Source of the DNA: a virus
DNA length: 31,905 nt
Reading direction: 5' to 3' (one strand)
Virus record (IMG/VR): IMGVR_UViG_3300038825_000460
Location: 1-31,905 of that record
In this document: piece by piece, positions 26,762-31,905 of the stretch
Layout of the letters: each line of letters opens with the position of its first letter
Position numbering within the stretch: the stretch's first letter is position 1
Notes under the pieces: model-generated
What the model was told of the DNA's origin: nothing
The model's database searches: none
Seen by the model: only the letters and a program-made list of their open reading frames with translations
Program-made: the position numbers and the translations under genes

Positions 26762-28905
26762 AGAAATCAAATAAAGAAATATTATCAGTTTTAAGTAGAG
26801 AAATACATAATTCATCAGGTTATATAGGTGGAGAACTTGTAGCTAGAAGAAAAAAATCATTAGAATATTATTTAGGATCACCTCTTGGTAATGAACAAGA
26901 AGGTAGATCTCAAGTAGTATCTAACGATGTTTTAGATACAGTAGAAAGTTTAATGCCATCATTGATGAGAATATTTACATCAGGTGATAATGTATTTAAT
27001 TGTGAAGGTATGGGGCCTGAAGATGAAGAAATGGCTAGACAATGTTCTGATTATTTAAACTACATCTTTTATAAAGAGAATGATGGTTTCTTAGCTTTAT
27101 ATACTGCATTTAAAGATGCACTAATCCAAAAGAATGGAATACTAAAAGTATATTGGGATGATGCACAAAAAATTGAAAGAGAAGAATACTCAAGATTAAC
27201 TGATGATGAGTTTAATGATTTAGTCTCTATGGATGAGATTAAAGTTAAAAATCATACAGAGTACGAAGAAAAAATTACTGATGAAGCTGGTAAAGAAATA
27301 GATAAAATTAAATTACATGATGTAGTTATTCATAGAACTAAAATTCATGGTAAAGTAAAAATAGAACCAGTACCACCTGAAGAATTTCTAATTGAAAGAA
27401 GATGTAAGTCCATTGATACTGCAAACTTTGTTTGTCACAGAGTGAACAAAACAAGAACAGAATTAGTTGAAATGGGTTACGATAAAGATATGGTAGACTC
27501 ACTACCAACTGGTGATGGAGATTATTATACTGAAGATAAATTTACTAGACATCAAAGCGTAGATTTTGCACATGGTGAAACAGATGGTGATACAAGTACA
27601 CAAGATGTTTTAGTTCATGAATGCTATGTAAGAATGGATGTTGATGGTGATGGTAAAGCAGAATTATTAAAAATCACAGTAGCAGGTGATGCTAAAAAAT
27701 TATTAGACATGGAAGAAATAGATACAATGCCTTTTATATCTATGACTCCAGTTATCATGCCACACAGATTCTATGGAAGAAGTGTAGCTGAATTAGTAGA
27801 AGATATACAATTAATTAAATCTACTGTAATGCGACAGATGTTAGATAATATGTATTTAACAAACAACAATAGAGTTGCAGTACAAGATGGACAAGTTGCA
27901 ATGGATGACTTATTAACTAATCGTCCTGGAGGAATTGTTAGAACTAAACAACCTCCTGCAAATGTAATGATGCCTATACAGGCACAACCGATTACTGAAC
28001 AAGCAAGTGGTATGTTATCCTACCTAGATTCTGTAAAAGAAACTAGAACAGGTGTAACAAGACAATCACAAGGGCTAGATGCAAACACATTAAACAATAC
28101 AGCAACTGGCCAGAACCAAATTCTGACACAATCACAAATGAGAATGGAGTTAATCGCCAGAATCTTTGCTGAAACTGGTGTAAAAGATCTAGCCTTAAAA
28201 ATGTTTGAACTTACTTGCAAGTATCAAAACAAAGAAAAAATTGTAAGAATCAGAGGTAAATATATACCTATGAGACCTTACGAATGGAAAGACAGAGTTA
28301 ATATAACAGTTTCTGTAGGATTAGGAACTGGATCAAAAGAACAACAGTTGATATTAATGAATGCAATATTAGAAAGACAAATGTCTGCAATTAATCTACA
28401 ACAAAATGTTCATGGCCCAATGGTTAATCTTAGAAATATTTATAACTCTTTGAAAAAATTAGTTGAAAATGCAGGTCTAAATAGTATAGAACCATACTTT
28501 ATGGATCCAGAAGTAGGTGCAGCATCAATGCCTCCAATACCTCCTAAACCACCAACAGAGTTTGAGAAGGTAACATTAGCTCAAGTACAAGGTGAGAACC
28601 AACGTGCACAGTTAAAAGCTGAAACAGAAGCTAAGAGTTTGGAAGGCAAAATGAGACAAGCACTTCTAGATTACGAACTACAAATCAAAGAAATGGAATT
28701 GAAATACAATACCAAGATTGATGAGTTAGAACTTAAACGAAGATCCATGTTAGAACAAACTGATTTACAAAAATCAGGAGATCTAATGGGAGCAATAGTA
28801 AGAGGACAAAAACAATTCTTTAATGATGGACAAGGAAACAATAATCAGGGAGGGCAAGAGAGCTCAGCAACTGCTGGACGATCCCCTTCTAAAGACAGCA
28901 TTTAA
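26758..28905 (+). CDS. Portal protein, P22-type
   Basis: 715 residues, the usual length of long podovirus portals. 'SRSQVVSNDVLDTVES'-type sequence (here EGRSQVVSNDVLDTVESLMP, about 50-69), 'VPPEEFLIERRCKS' near 210-222, 'MTPVIMPHRFYGRSVAELVE' near 330-350, 'SGMLSYLDSVKETRTGVTRQ' near 418-437, and a C-terminal coiled coil with a Gln/Asn-rich tail. It forms the head vertex channel. ATGA overlap with terL. Confidence 0.9.
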   Translation: MKKSNKEILSVLSREIHNSSGYIGGELVARRKKSLEYYLGSPLGNEQEGRSQVVSNDVLDTVESLMPSLMRIFTSGDNVFNCEGMGPEDEEMARQCSDYLNYIFYKENDGFLALYTAFKDALIQKNGILKVYWDDAQKIEREEYSRLTDDEFNDLVSMDEIKVKNHTEYEEKITDEAGKEIDKIKLHDVVIHRTKIHGKVKIEPVPPEEFLIERRCKSIDTANFVCHRVNKTRTELVEMGYDKDMVDSLPTGDGDYYTEDKFTRHQSVDFAHGETDGDTSTQDVLVHECYVRMDVDGDGKAELLKITVAGDAKKLLDMEEIDTMPFISMTPVIMPHRFYGRSVAELVEDIQLIKSTVMRQMLDNMYLTNNNRVAVQDGQVAMDDLLTNRPGGIVRTKQPPANVMMPIQAQPITEQASGMLSYLDSVKETRTGVTRQSQGLDANTLNNTATGQNQILTQSQMRMELIARIFAETGVKDLALKMFELTCKYQNKEKIVRIRGKYIPMRPYEWKDRVNITVSVGLGTGSKEQQLILMNAILERQMSAINLQQNVHGPMVNLRNIYNSLKKLVENAGLNSIEPYFMDPEVGAASMPPIPPKPPTEFEKVTLAQVQGENQRAQLKAETEAKSLEGKMRQALLDYELQIKEMELKYNTKIDELELKRRSMLEQTDLQKSGDLMGAIVRGQKQFFNDGQGNNNQGGQESSATAGRSPSKDSI

Positions 28906-29086
28906 CGATCTCTTAGAAATTTATAGACAAGAGATTTTTAATACATCTTTCGCAGATGATGACAAGCGAAGAAACCTTTGGGTAGCCTTTAATATGGTAG
29001 ATAAAATCCGAGGGCATTTGCTTAGTGTCATGTCTAGTGGAAAACTAGCTCAAGCAGATCTTGAGAATCTAAATAAACGAAGTTAA
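28823..29086 (+). CDS. Small head-region helical protein after portal
   Basis: 87 residues, starting 83 bases inside the portal gene in another frame. 'GKRAQQLLDDPLLKTAFNDL' and 'NLWVAFNMVDKIRGHLLSVM' followed by 'SSGKLAQADL' match a common small phage protein located between portal and scaffold in many phages. No experimental role known to me; a portal or scaffold cofactor is likely. The conserved pattern supports the overlapped start. Confidence 0.65.
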   Translation: MMDKETIIREGKRAQQLLDDPLLKTAFNDLLEIYRQEIFNTSFADDDKRRNLWVAFNMVDKIRGHLLSVMSSGKLAQADLENLNKRS

Positions 29087-29127
29087 TCTAACGAAACTTC
29101 AAATTCGTCAACCATGAAAGGAACGAT

Positions 29128-30108
29128 ATGGCAGAAGAAAATATACAAGGTGCAGCAGAAAAAATTTCAGGATTACTGAATCCCAAAGAGGACAATCAAG
29201 TTCCAGAAACTAATACTGAACCTTCAGAGTCAACTCCTGAGACACAGGAAGTTCAAGAAAGCACAGAGTCGAAAGAAGCTCCTATTGAACAAGCATCTGA
29301 AAATACTGAGACAACAGAAGAAACACCAACAGAATTAGAGACACCAGAGCTCCACCGAGTTAAAGTACAAGGTCAAGAGCTTGAGGTGAGCCTCGATGAA
29401 CTGAAGGCAGGATATTCTAGAGACTCGGATTATAGACAAAAAACTCATTCATTAGGAATGGAAAAGAGAGATCTTGAAAGCCAAAAGAATAGTTTACGTC
29501 AAACTTACGATACTCGTTTATCAGAACTAAACGATTTAATTTCGACAGCTAATCAATTTGTAGAACAAAAACAAGGTGGACAAGATCTTGCAAAACTTTA
29601 TCAAGAAGATCCAACTGAAGCTGCTAGACTTGACTTTCAATTAAGACAAGAAAAGCAACACATTGAATCTTTAAAAAGTAAAGCAAGAGAAGTTCAAGCT
29701 CAACAATATCAGAGTTACCTTGAAACACAAAAAGAATTAGCTGCAACAAAAATACCAGAGTTTAGCGATCCAAATAAAGCTGACTCTTTTAAACTTAATA
29801 TGCGTAACACTTTACGTGATTATGGTTTTAATGACCAAGAGATAGGTAGCCTTGCAGACCATAGATTTTTAATGGTAGCAAAAGACGCTATGAGTTTTAA
29901 GTCTCAAAAAGACAAAAGACCTATAGTTTCTAAAAAGGTTGCTAATGCTCCTAAAGTTTTAAAAGCTGGTGTTGCTAGATCGAATGTTAGTTCAGGTAGA
30001 GAGGAAGTAAGAAATAAAATCAAGACGCTAAGAAAGACTGGTCACATAAGAGATGCTCAGTCAGCAATAGCTGATATGATTAATCTTAAATCTCAACAAA
30101 GGAAATAA
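29128..30108 (+). CDS. Capsid scaffolding protein
   Basis: 326 residues. An acidic, Glu/Thr-rich disordered N-terminus (about 20-75), 'HRVKVQGQELEVSLDELKAG' near 77-97, then a long coiled-coil centre (SLGMEKRDLESQKNSLRQTY; FQLRQEKQHIESLKSKAREV), and a basic C-terminus. This is the usual design of scaffolds lying directly upstream of the major capsid gene. It should guide procapsid assembly and then leave. AAAGGA precedes the ATG. Confidence 0.8.
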   Translation: MAEENIQGAAEKISGLLNPKEDNQVPETNTEPSESTPETQEVQESTESKEAPIEQASENTETTEETPTELETPELHRVKVQGQELEVSLDELKAGYSRDSDYRQKTHSLGMEKRDLESQKNSLRQTYDTRLSELNDLISTANQFVEQKQGGQDLAKLYQEDPTEAARLDFQLRQEKQHIESLKSKAREVQAQQYQSYLETQKELAATKIPEFSDPNKADSFKLNMRNTLRDYGFNDQEIGSLADHRFLMVAKDAMSFKSQKDKRPIVSKKVANAPKVLKAGVARSNVSSGREEVRNKIKTLRKTGHIRDAQSAIADMINLKSQQRK

Positions 30109-30112
30109 TACA

Positions 30113-31057
30113 ATGGCACAACCAACTAACACGTTTGATACGTATGATTCAGTCGGTGAAAGAGAAGATCTTTCTGACGTTATCTACAGTATCTCACCAA
30201 CAGATACGCCTTTCCTTAGTTCTGCAGCTAAAACAAAAGCAACTGCAGTTCTACACGAATGGCAAACTGACTCACTTGCATCAGCAGTAACTAACAATGC
30301 TGTTATTGAAGGTGACGAAGCAACTTTAGATGCATCAACTGCAACTACTAGACTTTCTAACAGTACACAAATTATGGATAAAACTGTAGTTATTACTGGT
30401 ACTCAAGAATCTGTAGACAAAGCAGGTAGAGCATCTGAATTAGCATACCAAATCGCTAAAAGAGCTAAAGAGCTTAAAAGAGATATGGAAGCTACTATTA
30501 CAGGAAACATTGCAGAAGTAGGTGGAAACTCATCAACTGCAAGAAAAATGGGAACTCTTGGATCTTGGGTCACTACTAATGATGACCTAGCATCTGATGG
30601 TGCTTCTGGTGCAGGTGCAGGAAATGCAGCTCACACAGATGGTACTCAAAGAGCATTCACAGAAGCTCAATTAAAATCAGTTATTAAATCAGTTTGGAAT
30701 GCTGGTGGGGATCCTTCTATGATTATGGTTGGCCCTTTCAACAAACAAAAATTATCAGGTTTTACTGGTAATTCTACTAGATTTGATGCTGGTGCAGACG
30801 CTACTTTATACACTTCAGTAGACGTGTACGCATCTGACTTCGGTCAATTGCAAGTAGTACCTAACAGATTCTCTAGAGATAGAGACGCTTATGTACTAGA
30901 CATGGAATACTGGGGAATTGCGTTCTTAAGAGACTTCTCTATGCATGAACTTGCTAAGACTGGTGACTCAGAGAAAAGACAACTTCTTGTTGAAGCAACT
31001 CTGGAATCTAGAAACGAAGCAGCTTCAGGCTTAGTAGCAGACTTAACTACATCATAA
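30113..31057 (+). CDS. Major capsid protein, SU10/DUF5309 family
   Basis: 314 residues. 'TNTFDTYDSVGEREDLSDVI' then 'YSISPTDTPFLSSA' at the N-terminus, 'QIMDKTVVITGTQESVDKAG' near 87-106, and a C-terminal 'YVLDMEYWGIAFLRDFSMHE' followed by 'KTGDSEKRQLLVEATLESRN' are hallmarks of the DUF5309/SU10 major capsid family (HK97 fold). It is followed by a structured RNA region. Confidence 0.9.
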   Translation: MAQPTNTFDTYDSVGEREDLSDVIYSISPTDTPFLSSAAKTKATAVLHEWQTDSLASAVTNNAVIEGDEATLDASTATTRLSNSTQIMDKTVVITGTQESVDKAGRASELAYQIAKRAKELKRDMEATITGNIAEVGGNSSTARKMGTLGSWVTTNDDLASDGASGAGAGNAAHTDGTQRAFTEAQLKSVIKSVWNAGGDPSMIMVGPFNKQKLSGFTGNSTRFDAGADATLYTSVDVYASDFGQLQVVPNRFSRDRDAYVLDMEYWGIAFLRDFSMHELAKTGDSEKRQLLVEATLESRNEAASGLVADLTTS

Positions 31058-31070
31058 TAATATAACTGTT

Positions 31071-31135
31071 TAGGGGAGTAACCTAATATCTGCTCCCCTA
31101 GCAGATTCTAAAAAATGAAGATCTGAGATAGGTTA
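31071..31135 (+). promoter_or_regulatory. Structured RNA with alternative hairpins after capsid gene
   Basis: TAGGGGAG (31071-31078) can pair with CTCCCCTA (31093-31100), 8 bp. Alternatively ATCTGC (31088-31093) pairs with GCAGAT (31101-31106), enclosed by TAACCTA (31079-31085) with TAGGTTA (31129-31135). The two sets exclude each other. No U-tract follows either. It lies between capsid gene and the next head gene, a good position for controlling capsid dose or mRNA processing. Confidence 0.6.
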
Positions 31136-31159
31136 GGATCGGAACATTAAAGGAACAAA

Positions 31160-31507
31160 ATGAGAACACTTAACGATTATTTTTTAACATCTAAAATTAC
31201 AGACATAAGTACAGCAGGATCAACTTTCGTACCTGTACCAGATGGTGGAAGAATTATTAAAATTTTTACATCAATTAAAAATGCTATTACTTCAGCTAAT
31301 GCTGCATTATCATTTGAAATTGGTGGAACTGCTATAACAGGTGGTGGTATAACAGTAACTCAATCTGGCTCAGCTGCTGGTGATGTAGATACTGCAGAAC
31401 CTACAGCTGCAAACTCAGTAAATGAAGGACAAGCTATCGAAATGATTACTGATGGTGGATCTTCAACTGCATGTGAATGTGTAGTAACATTCGTTATAAG
31501 AAGATAA
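31160..31507 (+). CDS. Small head-associated virion protein
   Basis: 115 residues. 'MRTLNDYFLTSKITDISTAG' then 'STFVPVPDGGRIIKIFTSIK' and Gly/Thr-rich beta strands match a small protein commonly placed right after the DUF5309-type capsid gene in marine podoviruses, probably a decoration or head fibre protein. AAAGGAAC precedes the ATG. It is bounded by RNA hairpins on both sides. Confidence 0.65.
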   Translation: MRTLNDYFLTSKITDISTAGSTFVPVPDGGRIIKIFTSIKNAITSANAALSFEIGGTAITGGGITVTQSGSAAGDVDTAEPTAANSVNEGQAIEMITDGGSSTACECVVTFVIRR

Positions 31508-31515
31508 TTAATTAT

Positions 31516-31533
31516 GGGGGTGGAAACATCCCC
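31516..31533 (+). promoter_or_regulatory. Hairpin with GAAA tetraloop
   Basis: GGGGGTG (31516-31522) pairs with CATCCCC (31527-31533), one G-U, closed by a GAAA tetraloop, a very stable GNRA hairpin. It lies 9 bases after one head gene and 18 before the next ATG. There is no U-tract, so mRNA stability or processing is more likely than termination. Confidence 0.6.
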
Positions 31534-31551
31534 AAACAAAAGGAAAATAAT

Positions 31552-31818
31552 ATGCATATAGCAATGAGACCTATAACAACTCAGAAAATAACATCTTCTG
31601 GTTCATCAGCTGCATCAGCTGCGTTTGGTAATAATATAGAATATGTTAGAATAGCAGCAGACGCTGATTGTCATATAGAATTTGGAACAAGCCCAACAGC
31701 AACTGCATCTAAAATTTTTGTACCTGCAAAAGATACAGAATATTTTAAAGTATCTGGTGGAGAAAAAGTAGCTGTAATTGGATCAGTAAATTTATACGTT
31801 ACAGAATTATCAGAATAG
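31552..31818 (+). CDS. Small beta-rich head-associated protein
   Basis: 88 residues from ATG 31552, chosen for AAAGGAAAA just upstream; an in-frame ATG at 31477 lies inside the preceding gene. 'MHIAMRPITTQKITSSGSSA', 'YVRIAADADCHIEFGTSPTA' and 'FKVSGGEKVAVIGSVNLYVT' form a beta-sandwich-like pattern seen in phage decoration proteins. Function inferred from place. Confidence 0.6.
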   Translation: MHIAMRPITTQKITSSGSSAASAAFGNNIEYVRIAADADCHIEFGTSPTATASKIFVPAKDTEYFKVSGGEKVAVIGSVNLYVTELSE

Positions 31819-31819
31819 T

Positions 31820-31905
31820 ATGGGCAAGGTAAGATCAGTTGAATATGATGCTGGAGTAAAGACTAAATACATTCAAGAATCAGATGGTAGACTAACCATC
31901 AATAA
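31820..31905 (+). CDS. Recurrent marine-phage protein, 5' end only
   Basis: ATG at 31820, one base after the previous stop; 28 codons then the window ends. 'MGKVRSVEYDAGVKTKYIQE' followed by 'SDGRLTIN' resembles a conserved marine podovirus head gene next to the capsid decoration genes, of unknown role. It does not continue in frame into the window start. Confidence 0.6.
   Translation, partial: MGKVRSVEYDAGVKTKYIQESDGRLTIN

Noticed and set aside
1-31905. Closed circular genome
   Set aside because: The partial gene at the end (31820 onward) reaches a stop soon after joining the first bases, and the first gene is open in a different frame. The window is therefore a fragment or lacks a segment.

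Overview
The window is a fragment of a tailed double-stranded DNA phage (class Caudoviricetes), most likely a short-tailed podovirus of a marine alphaproteobacterium such as SAR11/Pelagibacter. The virion type rests on recognisable proteins: a large terminase, a P22-type portal, an acidic scaffold, an SU10/DUF5309-like major capsid protein, and a set of glycine-rich or lysine-rich internal (ejection) proteins with no tail tape-measure, tube or sheath gene. The host is an inference from the strong A+T bias, the alphaproteobacterial flavour of the DUF6456-like and GTA-holin-like proteins, and several mini-ORFs that recur in marine phages. No integrase, tRNA, rRNA, CRISPR array or insertion sequence was seen. 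Both window ends cut through genes and they do not join in frame, so this is not a simply closed circle. The missing part probably holds tail and fibre genes.

Layout. (1) 1-11.8 kb, rightward: end of a tail fibre gene, fibre and accessory proteins, a GNAT-like protein, then the ejection block (2.1-8.7 kb, ending in a 1091-residue protein), then a lysis/accessory block (8.7-11.8 kb) with small membrane proteins, a calcineurin-like phosphoesterase, a P5-like probable muralytic protein and a three-TM-type holin candidate. (2) 11.8-14.7 kb, leftward: a RecB/Cas4-type PD-(D/E)XK nuclease and an SSB-like protein ending in DDAPF, then a strong terminator, then small genes including a zinc-ribbon ORF overlapped by a lipoprotein ORF, and DUF3310. 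(3) 14.7-16.4 kb, rightward: a DnaA-domain-IV-like protein, a DUF6456-like HTH protein, a Ref/DUF968-like HNH protein and two small proteins. (4) 16.6-22.8 kb, leftward: a very dense early operon of about 27 small, mostly unrecognised genes, many joined by ATGA or TAATG overlaps and many under 60 residues, including an XRE-family HTH protein and a ribbon-helix-helix candidate. (5) 22.8-23.2 kb: an AT-rich divergent control region with a long imperfect inverted repeat and several short repeats. (6) 23.2-31.9 kb, rightward late genes: a train of lysine-rich mini-proteins, terminase small and large subunits, portal, scaffold, capsid, and two small head-associated proteins separated by structured RNA elements.

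The phage encodes recombination and initiation-type proteins but no visible polymerase, primase, helicase or RNA polymerase. It therefore probably recruits the host replisome, with the DnaA-like protein, SSB and nuclease as adaptors. The leftward mini-ORF operon is the best place to look for undescribed host-takeover functions. Many coordinates given here use internal start codons chosen from Shine-Dalgarno sequences or stop/start overlaps, and about 25 genes shorter than 60 codons were found by reading the gaps by eye.
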